48,036 bases of DNA from Anaerocolumna sp. Its GTDB lineage: Bacteria; Bacillota; Clostridia; Lachnospirales; Lachnospiraceae. The notes beneath the pieces are model-generated. The model was not told the DNA's origin and searched no databases. It saw only the letters and a list, made by a program, of their open reading frames with translations. The stretch covers positions 1-48,036 of the forward strand of contig JAQSXJ010000013.1 in assembly GCA_029256725.1 (NCBI GenBank), written 5' to 3'. Below, in pieces: positions 30,579 to 39,435 of the stretch. Position 1 is the stretch's first letter; every line of letters begins with the position of its first letter. The translations under genes and the position numbers were made by a program.

Positions 30579-32510
30579 ATGAACCTGTTTAAGAAAGCAA
30601 AAACAGAACAAGGAAGCAGTTTAACCAATAGGAAGAAAAATAAAAGAAAAAAACTAATTAGAATAATTATAATACTAATGATAGTTACTGTAGTTGCAAT
30701 AATAGGATACCAGAAGTTTGTTGCCGGTAAGGTTAGAAAGTCTAATTCTGAGAATACAATTCAAACCTCCAAGGTTGAGACCAGAGATATTCAAAATGTA
30801 TTAACTTCCTCCGGCACGATTCAACCGCTTAATACCTATGACGTCAAAACGTTGGTTGAAGGCGAAGTGATATCAGCTGATTTTGAAGAAGGGGATGAAG
30901 TAAAAGAGGGTCAGGTTCTATACCAGATCACTACAGATACGCTGGATAAAAAAATAGAAACTGCCAAGACTTCTGTAACCAGAGCAGAGAAAAATTACGA
31001 GAAAGCAGTTGAAAATTACGAGAAAGCCAAAGCAAGCTATGAAGAAGCGCAAAGTGATTATAAGGAAGCTGCCGCCAAATACAAAGACCTAAATCTTACT
31101 GCTACTGCTGGTGGTATCATAACTGAGCTTATGGTCAAAGAAGGTGATACTGTACAAAAAGGCAGTCAGCTTGCTAAGATTTATGACAACAGCTATATGC
31201 TCCTTGAAATTTATTTTAATTCCTCCGATGTTACCTCTTCTTTGGTAGGAAAGAGTGCTTCTGTAAGTATAGAAGACAGTACGGAAAGCTTAAAGGGCAC
31301 TGTAACAAAGACCAGCAGTGTGGAAGAGGTTTTAAGCGGAAACCGTCTTGTTAAGAAGGTTACGATTAAAGTGAAGAATCCGGGTGGTATTACTACAACT
31401 ACTACCGCTGCAGCAACCATTGGCAGTCTTGCTTCCAGTGAAGAAGGTACTTTTAAGGTACTGGAAGACAGTATAGTTACAGCAGATAAAGCTGGTGAGA
31501 TTTCAAAGCTTCTGATTGAAGAAGGAGATAAAGTCACAGAAGGAGAAACCATAGGTGTATTAGATAAAGAAACCTATAGTGACCAATTAGAATCCTATGA
31601 AAAGGAAGTTGACAATGCAAAAGACTCTTTGGAAAATATGGCTGATTCCGTTGAAAGTGCAAAAGAAAGTATTGAAGATGCAGAAAGTTCACTGGAGGAA
31701 GTGATAGATACTAAAACTGATTATAGTGTAACAGCACCTATCTCTGGTAAGGTTATCCGCAAGGATGCTCTGGAAGGGGATACGATTAATTCTCAAAGCA
31801 GTCTTTGTGTAATATACGATTTATCTTCCGTAACCTTTGAGATGTATGTAGATGAACTGGATGTAAAATCGGTTGCTATTAATCAGGAAGTCAATATTAC
31901 TGCAGATGCTCTGGAAAATACTAAAATTAATGGAGTAGTAACTAACATCAGTCTTGAGAGTACAACAAGCGGTGGAGTAACCCAATATCCCGTTACCGTA
32001 AGAATAGAGGAGGTAGGCGACCTGCTTCCCGGAATGAATGTAACCGGTGAGATAGTTATTGAAAAAGCAGAAGGAGTACTTGCAATTCCTGCTGATGCGC
32101 TAATGCGTGGGGACGTTGTATATGTAAAGGATGATTCAGCATCGGACACAGGTGAGACGAAAACAGCAGATTCTAAAACAGCAGACCAAACATCAGAAAA
32201 TAACTTATTTGCAAGCAATATACCGGATGGTTTTAAAGCCGTTCAGGTTGAAACCGGACTTACAGATGGGGATTATATTGAGATTAAGAGTGGGCTTACT
32301 GCAAATAATGAGGTCTATGTTCAGAGAAACAGCTCCGGTGAGACACAGACTTTGATGCCCGGTATGTTTAATCTTGAAGGAGGTCAAAGTATGCCTGGCG
32401 GTGGTCAGGGCGGTAATTGGCAGGGCGGAACAGGCGGCGGAAGCGGCAGAGGCAGTCAGAGTGGTCAAGGCGGTACTGGTGGCAGCTCATTTGGCGGAGG
32501 CGGCAGATAA
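30579..32510 (+). CDS. MacA/HlyD-like exporter adaptor with Gly-rich tail
   Basis: This 643-residue protein has a membrane helix at about 27-47 (KLIRIIIILMIVTVVAIIGYQ), a biotinyl-lipoyl half (GEVISADFEEGDEVKEGQVLY), a coiled coil (about 130-165, AEKNYEKAVENYEKAKASYEEA), a beta-barrel, a second lipoyl half (AGEISKLLIEEGDKVTEGETIG), a second coiled coil (about 335-382), a beta-barrel/MPD region and a Gly-rich tail of about 45 residues. It links the ABC transporter genes downstream to the cell wall space. The doubling of lipoyl and coiled-coil segments is longer than in the classical MacA of about 370 residues. The SD is TAGGAGGA. Confidence 0.88.
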   Translation: MNLFKKAKTEQGSSLTNRKKNKRKKLIRIIIILMIVTVVAIIGYQKFVAGKVRKSNSENTIQTSKVETRDIQNVLTSSGTIQPLNTYDVKTLVEGEVISADFEEGDEVKEGQVLYQITTDTLDKKIETAKTSVTRAEKNYEKAVENYEKAKASYEEAQSDYKEAAAKYKDLNLTATAGGIITELMVKEGDTVQKGSQLAKIYDNSYMLLEIYFNSSDVTSSLVGKSASVSIEDSTESLKGTVTKTSSVEEVLSGNRLVKKVTIKVKNPGGITTTTTAAATIGSLASSEEGTFKVLEDSIVTADKAGEISKLLIEEGDKVTEGETIGVLDKETYSDQLESYEKEVDNAKDSLENMADSVESAKESIEDAESSLEEVIDTKTDYSVTAPISGKVIRKDALEGDTINSQSSLCVIYDLSSVTFEMYVDELDVKSVAINQEVNITADALENTKINGVVTNISLESTTSGGVTQYPVTVRIEEVGDLLPGMNVTGEIVIEKAEGVLAIPADALMRGDVVYVKDDSASDTGETKTADSKTADQTSENNLFASNIPDGFKAVQVETGLTDGDYIEIKSGLTANNEVYVQRNSSGETQTLMPGMFNLEGGQSMPGGGQGGNWQGGTGGGSGRGSQSGQGGTGGSSFGGGGR

Positions 32511-32524
32511 GGAGGTATTGCCCT

Positions 32525-33235
32525 ATGAATGATCCATTAATAAACCTGATAGACATTTACAAAATATATGAAATGGGTAATACGGAAGTACGCGCCAATG
32601 ATGGAATCAATCTATCCATATACAGCGGTGAGTTTGTTGCTATTGTCGGTAAATCCGGAAGCGGAAAATCAACCATAATGAATATTATCGGAGCTTTGGA
32701 TGTACCAACGAAAGGACAGTATATCCTAAACGGAGAGGATGTCAGTACCTTAAGAGGTGATGAACTGGCAGAAATCCGAAATAAAACCATAGGTTTTATA
32801 TTTCAGCAATACAATCTTCTTGCAAGACAGACCTTACTGGAAAATGTAGAACTCCCGCTGTTATATGCGGGAGTATCCAGAAAGCAGAGAAAAGAACTGG
32901 CACTTACAGCCCTGGAGAGAGTAGGGATAAAGGATAAATGGAAGAATTATCCCAATCAACTCTCCGGAGGTCAGCAGCAAAGAGGCTCTATAGCAAGAGC
33001 ATTGGTTGGAAATCCTTCTTTGATCCTTGCCGATGAGCCTACGGGAGCATTAGATTCTAAAACCAGCAGAGAAGTTCTTGACTTCTTAAAACAGCTTAAC
33101 GAAGAAGGAAACACCATAGTACTGATAACCCATGATCAGTCTATCGCATTAGAAGCTAACCGAGTAGTAACCTTAAAGGATGGGAAGATTGATTTTGATG
33201 GCAGTACAGAGGAATACAGGAGGAATCATACATGA
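32525..33235 (+). CDS. MacB/LolD-type ABC transporter ATPase
   Basis: The protein has 236 residues from ATG 32525 behind AAGGAGG; a longer upstream frame overlaps the adaptor and lacks an SD. Walker A is GKSGSGKS (42-49), the Q-loop is FQQYNLL, the signature is LSGGQQQR (about 146), Walker B is LILADEPTGALD, and the switch is THD. It powers the permease encoded next. Starting 14 nt after the adaptor and overlapping the permease start by 4 nt (ATGA) supports a single tripartite exporter. Substrate unknown; antimicrobial peptides or lipids are typical guesses. Confidence 0.95.
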   Translation: MNDPLINLIDIYKIYEMGNTEVRANDGINLSIYSGEFVAIVGKSGSGKSTIMNIIGALDVPTKGQYILNGEDVSTLRGDELAEIRNKTIGFIFQQYNLLARQTLLENVELPLLYAGVSRKQRKELALTALERVGIKDKWKNYPNQLSGGQQQRGSIARALVGNPSLILADEPTGALDSKTSREVLDFLKQLNEEGNTIVLITHDQSIALEANRVVTLKDGKIDFDGSTEEYRRNHT

Positions 33236-34401
33236 GTATATTTCAGACATTTAAACTTGCCATCAGAAGTATTGTGGGGAATAAACTGCGTTCCTTTCTG
33301 ACAATGCTTGGTATGATTATCGGTGTTACCTCAGTTATTACTCTTATGGGTTTAATGAACGGTGTAACCAACTATGTGCTTTCTACCTTCTCCGGCATGG
33401 GCACAAATATGTTAACAGTAACCGTAACCAATACAGATACCAGATATGTGGAAGTTGATGAGGTTTATAACTTTGTAAAGGAGAACAGCAGTTACTTTAA
33501 AGGTGTAACACCTACAGTTGCAAGCCGGTATACCTTGAAAAACGGAACTACCTCTATAACCTCTACTGTTACAGGAATAGGTGAGGATTATGCAGACTTA
33601 AATGACTTTAAGATGTTCACCGGAAGATTTATCAGCTATGCAGATATTAAGAACAGGTATAAAGGAGCCGTTATCGGAACCTATATAGCCAACGAGCTCT
33701 TTGACGGTTCTGTAAAAACAGGAGATAATATCCGTATTAACGGTTCCATTTATACAATTGTAGGTATAAAAGAAGAGGAAGCGGATTCAGAAGAAGGTTC
33801 TGCCGATGACTGTGTATATATACCTTACTCTAACGCTGTAAGAATGGGCAGTACCAGTATTTCCAGTTATTCCTTTGCGGCTGCCTCTGATGATAAAGTG
33901 GAGGAATGCAAAGAACTGCTGGATAACTATCTTTATGGCATCATGAAAGATGAGGATCTGTATACCATATCTACCATGGCTGAGCTTCTTGAAACTGTTA
34001 CGGATATGACGAATATGTTAGGGTCCATACTGGGAGGAATTGCGGGTATTTCCTTATTGGTTGCCGGTATCGGTATTATGAATATTATGCTTGTATCTGT
34101 CGTGGAGAGAACGAAAGAAATCGGTATCAGAAAATCTCTTGGGGCTAAGAAAAAAGATATTCTCTTACAGTTTGTCATGGAGGCTGCGACCATTAGTATA
34201 CTGGGAGGTACAATGGGAATTGTACTAGGATGGGTAGCGACCACTAATATCGGAACTGCTTTCGGACTGGAAGCCTATCCATCAGAAAGTGCTATAATAC
34301 TGGCATTTTCCGTATCGGCAGCAATTGGTGTTGGCTTCGGTTTCATGCCTGCTAATAAAGCTGCGAAACTAAACCCTATAGATGCACTTAGAAGTGAATA
34401 A
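33232..34401 (+). CDS. MacB/FtsX-like ABC transporter permease
   Basis: This 389-residue protein has four membrane helices in the FtsX pattern: one at about 17-40 (LRSFLTMLGMIIGVTSVITLMGLM), a large extracytoplasmic MacB-PCD domain (about 45-260), then SILGGIAGISLLVAGIGIMNIMLVSVVERTKEIGIRKSLGA and two C-terminal helices ending NKAAKLNPIDALRSE, the family's hallmark end. It forms the membrane dimer of the exporter with the upstream ATPase and adaptor. It is last in the operon. Confidence 0.95.
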   Translation: MSIFQTFKLAIRSIVGNKLRSFLTMLGMIIGVTSVITLMGLMNGVTNYVLSTFSGMGTNMLTVTVTNTDTRYVEVDEVYNFVKENSSYFKGVTPTVASRYTLKNGTTSITSTVTGIGEDYADLNDFKMFTGRFISYADIKNRYKGAVIGTYIANELFDGSVKTGDNIRINGSIYTIVGIKEEEADSEEGSADDCVYIPYSNAVRMGSTSISSYSFAAASDDKVEECKELLDNYLYGIMKDEDLYTISTMAELLETVTDMTNMLGSILGGIAGISLLVAGIGIMNIMLVSVVERTKEIGIRKSLGAKKKDILLQFVMEAATISILGGTMGIVLGWVATTNIGTAFGLEAYPSESAIILAFSVSAAIGVGFGFMPANKAAKLNPIDALRSE

Positions 34402-34463
34402 AGTTGGTCTAAAAATAAGAGTTTCATACTAATAATATACAAATAGGATATGGCCTAGAGAGA

Positions 34464-34553
34464 TTATATAAGTTGAATAAAAGTTTTTCCCTTTATCAGC
34501 TATAAACATATATGCAAGCTACGAAAAGGAAAAACATGATTCAGCTTATATAG
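34464..34553. repeat. Long imperfect inverted repeat (about 90 bp)
   Basis: The left arm TTATATAAGTTGAAT...GTTTTTCC.TTT..AGCT matches the right arm AAGCTACGAAAAGGAAAAAC...ATTCAGCTTATATAG as its reverse complement over about 38 nt, around a loop of roughly 14 nt. No T-tract follows, so it is a palindromic repeat or 3' RNA structure rather than a clear terminator. Confidence 0.65.
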
Positions 34554-34585
34554 TATGTGTGACAAGTCACGCAGATGAAGTTAGG

Positions 34586-34668
34586 TTGAAAAAATAAAAA
34601 GACTGTTTTTTCAACTACTGAATCAGGAATATCAAATCAAAAATTTGATATTCACGAAAGGAGTTAGT
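34586..34668 (+). promoter_or_regulatory. 5' leader element, copy B (matches 20526-20602)
   Basis: Stem TTGAAAAAA/TTTTTTCAA encloses AAAAAGACTG. It is followed by AATCAGGAATATCAAATC and a strong stem AATATCAAAT/ATTTGATATT, then GAAAGGAG seven nt before the ATG. Order and sequence match copy A upstream of the TIGR04076 gene. Confidence 0.55.
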
Positions 34669-36006
34669 ATGAAACTTTTCTTTAATTTACACCCTGGAGA
34701 CAGTAAAAAGTCCAAATTATATACAAGGCTCATATGCTTTGTATTAATCACTGTAATTCTCTTCTCATATGGGCAGGGATTAAATACTTATGCAGAGGCT
34801 TCACAGAATACCCAAAAGAGCCAGGATACGCAAAAGAGCCAGGATGCACAAAATGAACAGAATACTCAAAATAATGAGAACACACAAAGTGAGCAGAATA
34901 CCACTGCAACTGCAGATACGGTTGACCTTGATATTTCATCCGAGTCTGCTGTCCTTATAGAAGGTTCAACCGGAACCATTATTTATGAGAAGAATAAAGA
35001 TCAAAAAAGAAATCCGGCTAGTATCACTAAGATTATGACTTTGCTGCTTATATTCGAAGCACTGGCATCCGGTAAGATTAAATTGGAGGATCCGGTTTCA
35101 GTCAGCGAATATGCAGCATCTATGGGTGGATCTCAGGTTTATCTGGAACCGAATGAGACCCAGGATGTTAACACTATGATAAAGTGCATCAGTATAGCTA
35201 GTGCCAATGATGCATCAGTAGCAATGGCAGAGTACATAGCAGGTTCGGAAGAATCTTTCGTAAACATGATGAATGCCAAAGCAAAGGATCTTGGTATGAA
35301 CAATACCAACTTTGTAAACAGCTGCGGTCTGGATGTTGATAATCACTACTCAACTGCATATGATGTTGCCTTAATGTCCAGAGAGTTGATAACCAAATAT
35401 CCGCAGATCAGTGAGTATTCAACTGTATGGATGGATACTATAACTCATACCACTAAAAAAGGTCAGAGTGAATTCGGACTTACCAACACCAATAAACTGA
35501 TTAAGAGTTATAATGGAATCACAGGCCTTAAAACCGGTTCCACCAGCCTGGCTAAATACTGTTTTTCAGCAACCGCCAAAAGAGATGGAATGGATATGAT
35601 AGCAGTAGTAATGGCTGCACCGGAAACTAAGGTGCGTTTTAGAGAAGCAGCTAAGATGATGGATTATGGATTTGCGAACTGCAGTATCTATACGGATGAG
35701 AATACGGATCTGGTTGTCACACCAATACCTGTTAAAAAAGGTGTTGCAGATGATTTGAATTACCGTGTAAATGATAAGTTTTCATATCTTTGCCTGAAAG
35801 GAACTAATCCGGCTGAAATTACGAAGACAGTAACTATAAATGAAAGTATGTCAGCACCTATCAAAGAAAATGACAAAGTAGGAGAAGTCACATATCAGTT
35901 AGGCGGAAAGACCCTTGGTAAAGTTGATATTGTAGCAGCTGAAAACATAGATGAGGCTAAATTTAAAGATTATTTTAAAGCAGCTTTTAAGAAATTATTA
36001 TTATAA
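34669..36006 (+). CDS. D-alanyl-D-alanine carboxypeptidase (PBP5/6-like, S11)
   Basis: The protein has 445 residues from ATG 34669 behind GAAAGGAG. A signal segment (RLICFVLITVILFSYGQGLNTYAEA) is followed by a Gln/Asn-rich linker (about 44-82, repeats of QKSQD and QNTQ), then the transpeptidase fold: NPASITKIM (Ser118-x-x-Lys121), ISIASANDASVA (SAN) and GLKTGSTS (KTG). A PBP5 C-terminal domain ends the protein, with a weak amphipathic end. It trims the terminal D-Ala from peptidoglycan stem peptides; DacF relatives act in sporulating cells. The low-complexity linker is unusual in length. Confidence 0.93.
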   Translation: MKLFFNLHPGDSKKSKLYTRLICFVLITVILFSYGQGLNTYAEASQNTQKSQDTQKSQDAQNEQNTQNNENTQSEQNTTATADTVDLDISSESAVLIEGSTGTIIYEKNKDQKRNPASITKIMTLLLIFEALASGKIKLEDPVSVSEYAASMGGSQVYLEPNETQDVNTMIKCISIASANDASVAMAEYIAGSEESFVNMMNAKAKDLGMNNTNFVNSCGLDVDNHYSTAYDVALMSRELITKYPQISEYSTVWMDTITHTTKKGQSEFGLTNTNKLIKSYNGITGLKTGSTSLAKYCFSATAKRDGMDMIAVVMAAPETKVRFREAAKMMDYGFANCSIYTDENTDLVVTPIPVKKGVADDLNYRVNDKFSYLCLKGTNPAEITKTVTINESMSAPIKENDKVGEVTYQLGGKTLGKVDIVAAENIDEAKFKDYFKAAFKKLLL

Positions 36007-36063
36007 GAAAAAACAGTTATATATCTTAGGACAAAATGAGTTCGTTTACAGGTTTTTTAAACT

Positions 36064-36126
36064 ATAGACCGCAGAGGAAGTCTGTGTTATAATTGATAAC
36101 AGGCTTTCTGGCGGTCTATCCTTTTT
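36064..36126 (+). terminator. Terminator after the carboxypeptidase gene
   Basis: ATAGACCGC..AGA..AGTCTGTGTTAT pairs with GATAACAGGCTTTCTGGCGGTCTAT, followed by CCTTTTT. A TATAAT-like sequence sits in the loop. Confidence 0.75.
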
Positions 36127-36217
36127 ATGGAAATTAAGATAGCCGCTAAGGTTTTAAAGCTGTAAATAACGACTGTAAAGTTCGCAAATATTTATTATGA
36201 ATGAAATGAGGGTAAGA

Positions 36218-37090
36218 ATGCTTAAAATAATGGGAGTCATAATTCTACTCCTTTTACTGATTGAATACCTTAGAAATCTAAAACCTGAGATTACAGAAGA
36301 AATAATAAATTCGGATAAAATACCCGGTTCCTTTGACGGCTGCCGGATTGTTATTATAGCAGATTTACATAACTACAGTTATGGCAAAAACAATGAAATA
36401 CTTAAAAAGCAGATAGACCAGGTCAAGCCAGATTTCATACTGGTTGCAGGGGATATGCTGGTACGAAAGGCAAAAAATAAATACGAAACAGCTTACACAC
36501 TGCTAAAAAGTCTATCGAAAAAATACCCAATTTATTATGGGATGGGGAATCATGAACAGAGTCTTGCTTCCCAGCAAGAAGAGTATGCAAAGCTCTATAG
36601 GGAATATGTGAAGAACTTAAAAAGAGAGGGCATTACTTTTCTTGATAATGAGAAAATAACCTTAAGAAGAAAGGGAGAAGATATCAGAATTACCGGTTTA
36701 TCCATTGGAAAACCCTACTACGGTAAATACAAAAAAGTAATAATGCCAGAAGATTATATTGAAAAATCAGTAGGAAAATGTGACAGGCAATGTTATAATA
36801 TATTGATTGCCCATAATCCAATGTATTTTACAGATTATGTAGCATATGGAGCGAATCTGGTTCTCTCAGGGCATGTTCATGGTGGAATTATAAGACTTCC
36901 CTTTTTGGGAGGAATGCTGTCTCCTCAGTATAGATTCTTTCCGAAATACGATGCTGGACGATTCGAGGCTGGTGACTGTACAATGCTGATATCCAGAGGA
37001 CTGGGACTTCATACCTTGAAATTTCGGATTGGTAACAGGCCGGAATTAATGACTGTAATACTAAAGACTGAAAAGGCTGGGGAATTATAA
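36218..37090 (+). CDS. Membrane-anchored metallophosphoesterase (YkuE-like)
   Basis: The protein has 290 residues from ATG 36218, chosen for the GAGGG five nt upstream; ATGs at 36197 and 36206 are in frame. An N-terminal helix (MLKIMGVIILLLLLIEYL) anchors a calcineurin-like domain with all metal motifs: IADLHNYSYG (DxH), VAGDML (GD), GMGNHEQ (GNHE), AHNP and SGHVHGG (GHxH). It is probably on the outer face of the membrane, acting on phosphoester lipids or wall intermediates; the substrate is unknown. Confidence 0.88.
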   Translation: MLKIMGVIILLLLLIEYLRNLKPEITEEIINSDKIPGSFDGCRIVIIADLHNYSYGKNNEILKKQIDQVKPDFILVAGDMLVRKAKNKYETAYTLLKSLSKKYPIYYGMGNHEQSLASQQEEYAKLYREYVKNLKREGITFLDNEKITLRRKGEDIRITGLSIGKPYYGKYKKVIMPEDYIEKSVGKCDRQCYNILIAHNPMYFTDYVAYGANLVLSGHVHGGIIRLPFLGGMLSPQYRFFPKYDAGRFEAGDCTMLISRGLGLHTLKFRIGNRPELMTVILKTEKAGEL

Positions 37091-37208
37091 CATTGGATTT
37101 AATATTCTAAATCTCTTCCAGGTCAAAACACTGTATGTAAAAAACTAAAGGTCAACTTATATAGAAACATCTAGGGCAAAATGCAAAAAAGCAGGAGGAA
37201 ATACATTT

Positions 37209-37853
37209 ATGAGAATTGAGTTAATAAGGCTTTTGGCTTCATTTATAGCAGGTTGTGTCGTAATGATACTTCATGAGTTTCCGAAAGCCTTATTATATAA
37301 TAGATTAAATCCGAATCAAGATCCTAAAAAGAAGAGAAATATATATAAAATATATCAGTATATCGATCCCATCGGTATGTTATTCTGTTTCACCAACCAG
37401 ATTGGTTTTTCTAAGCCCTATATGTACAGGCTTAAGAACAGAAGGAGTAATCTGATGCTTGGAATATGCGGGTTTTCCAGTCTGTTCATTGTATTTGCAG
37501 CAAGTATGATCTACCTCTATCTTTCAGGAGATTTTACGGCAAAGCTTACGATAAATTCAAATGACAGTATACCCAGACTATTATATCAGATGAGTGTTAT
37601 ATATACTGCTCTTATCAGTTTTAGTATGCTGCTGATTAATTTATTTCCTGTATCGACCTTTGATATGGGCTTATGTATTGCTGCAAAATCACCTTCTAGA
37701 TATTTTACAATTATTAAAAACGATTATTTTATTAAAGTATTATTGATATTTACTATTATTTTTGGATTCCTATACGAAGTATCCATCAGTATCATATTAT
37801 TTATTCTGCAAATAGCGGACAACCTGAGTAAGAGCTTGCTGTTGATATTTTAG
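37209..37853 (+). CDS. Site-2-protease-like membrane protein lacking HExxH
   Basis: This 214-residue multipass protein has the frame of the M50 proteases often found beside scpAB in Clostridia. MILHEFPKALLYNRL stands where MILHEFAHAW would be (His22, Glu23, then Lys26 instead of the second His), YIDPIGML matches HIDPIGTL, IGFSKPYMYR matches FGWAKPVPVN, and NLFPVSTFDMG matches NLLPIPPLDGS (Asp152 kept). Losing the second zinc His should abolish protease activity, so it is probably a pseudoprotease. SD CAGGAGGA is strong and the ORF is intact. The comparison sequences are from memory of the family. Confidence 0.7.
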   Translation: MRIELIRLLASFIAGCVVMILHEFPKALLYNRLNPNQDPKKKRNIYKIYQYIDPIGMLFCFTNQIGFSKPYMYRLKNRRSNLMLGICGFSSLFIVFAASMIYLYLSGDFTAKLTINSNDSIPRLLYQMSVIYTALISFSMLLINLFPVSTFDMGLCIAAKSPSRYFTIIKNDYFIKVLLIFTIIFGFLYEVSISIILFILQIADNLSKSLLLIF

Positions 37854-37900
37854 TATATGAATTAATAATAGCATTTATAAATCTGCCATGAGAGGTATAT

Positions 37901-38698
37901 ATGGATATTTCATTTAAACTGGAAGTCTTTGAAGGTCCTCTGGATCTGTTATTACATCTTATTGAAAAAAATAAGGTGAACATACATGACATTCCGATTT
38001 CACTTATAACCGAACAGTATCTGGATTATGTGAATCATATGGAAGCAAAAGATTTAAACATCATGAGCGAGTTTTTGGTTATGGCAGCTACCCTTTTGAA
38101 CATAAAATCCAAAATGCTTCTGCCAAAGGATGAGAAACTCGGAAAAGAAGAAGAGGACCCCAGGCAGGAACTGGTTGAAAGACTTTTGGAATATAAGATG
38201 TATAAATACATTTCCTTGGAGCTCAAAGATCGTGAGTTGGATGCAGGACGTGCTTTCTATAAGAATCCCAATATTCCGGAAGAAATTAAGAGTTATGAGG
38301 AGAAAGTGGACGTATCGCTTCTTCTTTCCGATTTGACCCTTGCTAAGCTGCATCGGATTTTTGAGACTGTCATAAAGCGGCAGGTAGATAAGATCGACCC
38401 TATTCGTAGTAAATTCGGACGTATTGAAAAAGAAGAAGGGAATCTATCTGATAAAATAGATGAAATACAAAAGTATGCCAGATTACACAAGACTTTTTCC
38501 TTTTATCAGCTGCTTATGGGACAGAGGGATAAGATAGAAATCATTGTTACTTTCCTGGGAATACTTGAACTTATGAAGACAGGCGAGATTCATATTCAGC
38601 AAGATAATTTATTTGATGATATTATGATTACATATAAAGAAGAAGCGGTAGTGCGAGATAGCCGGTACCAGGCTGGATACACAGAAAAGAGGTTATAA
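37901..38698 (+). CDS. scpA: Segregation and condensation protein A
   Basis: This 265-residue kleisin starts with the conserved SFKLEVFEGPLDLLLHLIEKNKVNIHDIPI, continues with LVMAATLLNIKSKMLLP and EYKMYKYISLELKDRE, and has a C-terminal winged helix (TFLGILELMKTGEIHIQQDNLFDDIMI). ScpA bridges SMC heads and binds ScpB for chromosome condensation. The SD is GAGAGG. Its stop overlaps the scpB start by one nt (TAATG). Confidence 0.95.
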   Translation: MDISFKLEVFEGPLDLLLHLIEKNKVNIHDIPISLITEQYLDYVNHMEAKDLNIMSEFLVMAATLLNIKSKMLLPKDEKLGKEEEDPRQELVERLLEYKMYKYISLELKDRELDAGRAFYKNPNIPEEIKSYEEKVDVSLLLSDLTLAKLHRIFETVIKRQVDKIDPIRSKFGRIEKEEGNLSDKIDEIQKYARLHKTFSFYQLLMGQRDKIEIIVTFLGILELMKTGEIHIQQDNLFDDIMITYKEEAVVRDSRYQAGYTEKRL

Positions 38699-39267
38699 TG
38701 GAAATTAATCAGGTAAAGGCAGCTGTAGAAGCCATTCTATTTACCATGGGTGAGGCGGTGGAATTAGATAGGTTATCTGCAGCTTTAGGACATGATAAAG
38801 ATACCATTCGTAAAATCGTGCATTCCATGATGGATGAATACAGTACAGAAGAGAGAGGAATCCAAATTATTGAATTAGACGATTCTTTTCAGTTATGTAC
38901 CAAGACTCAGCTTTACGATTATCTGATAAAGATTACCCATGTGCCGAAGAAACACGTTCTTACAGATGTATTGTTAGAGACACTATCTATCATAGCCTAC
39001 AAACAACCTATCACAAAGCTTGAGATCGAAGCGATAAGAGGAGTAAAGTCTGATCATGCTGTTAATAAGCTTATCGAATACAGTCTTGTAGGCGAAGTAG
39101 GCAGAATGGATGCCCCTGGACGACCTATCCTGTTTGGTACAACAGAAGAATTCTTAAGAAGTTTTGGAATTCATTCTTTGGAGGATCTACCGGTTATTGC
39201 AACGGATAAGGTAGAAGACTTTAAGCTGGAAGCAGAAGAAGAGGTTCAGTTAAAACTTGATATATAA
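38698..39267 (+). CDS. scpB: Segregation and condensation protein B
   Basis: This 189-residue protein carries two winged-helix domains: VKAAVEAILFTMGEAVELDRLSAALG and LLETLSIIAYKQPITKLEIEAIRGVKSDHAVNKLIEYSLV, then GRMDAPGRPILFGTTEEFLRSFGI. It dimerises and regulates the SMC-ScpA ring. It overlaps scpA by one nt, so it is translationally coupled. A terminator follows. Confidence 0.95.
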   Translation: MEINQVKAAVEAILFTMGEAVELDRLSAALGHDKDTIRKIVHSMMDEYSTEERGIQIIELDDSFQLCTKTQLYDYLIKITHVPKKHVLTDVLLETLSIIAYKQPITKLEIEAIRGVKSDHAVNKLIEYSLVGEVGRMDAPGRPILFGTTEEFLRSFGIHSLEDLPVIATDKVEDFKLEAEEEVQLKLDI

Positions 39268-39278
39268 TGACACTGGCA

Positions 39279-39335
39279 GAAGCTGCCTGATTTCTCAAAG
39301 CATATTTCACTTAGAAATCAGACAGCTTCTTTTTT
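39279..39335 (+). terminator. Strong terminator after scpB
   Basis: GAAGCTGCCTGATTTCT pairs with AGAAATCAGACAGCTTC (one mismatch) across a 17-nt loop, directly followed by six T. Confidence 0.9.
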
Positions 39336-39435
39336 ATGTGCCAATATCAGCAAATTAATGACTTCCTGAGTAATCAGCGTATCTTTGGATATAATACCAG
39401 ATATATGAAAATGATGAAAACATAAGGAGGCATAC

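Noticed and set aside
32417..32524. Upstream extension of the ABC ATPase overlapping the adaptor gene
   Set aside because: It is Arg-rich out-of-frame translation of the Gly-rich tail, and a clear AAGGAGG with ATG lies at 32525.
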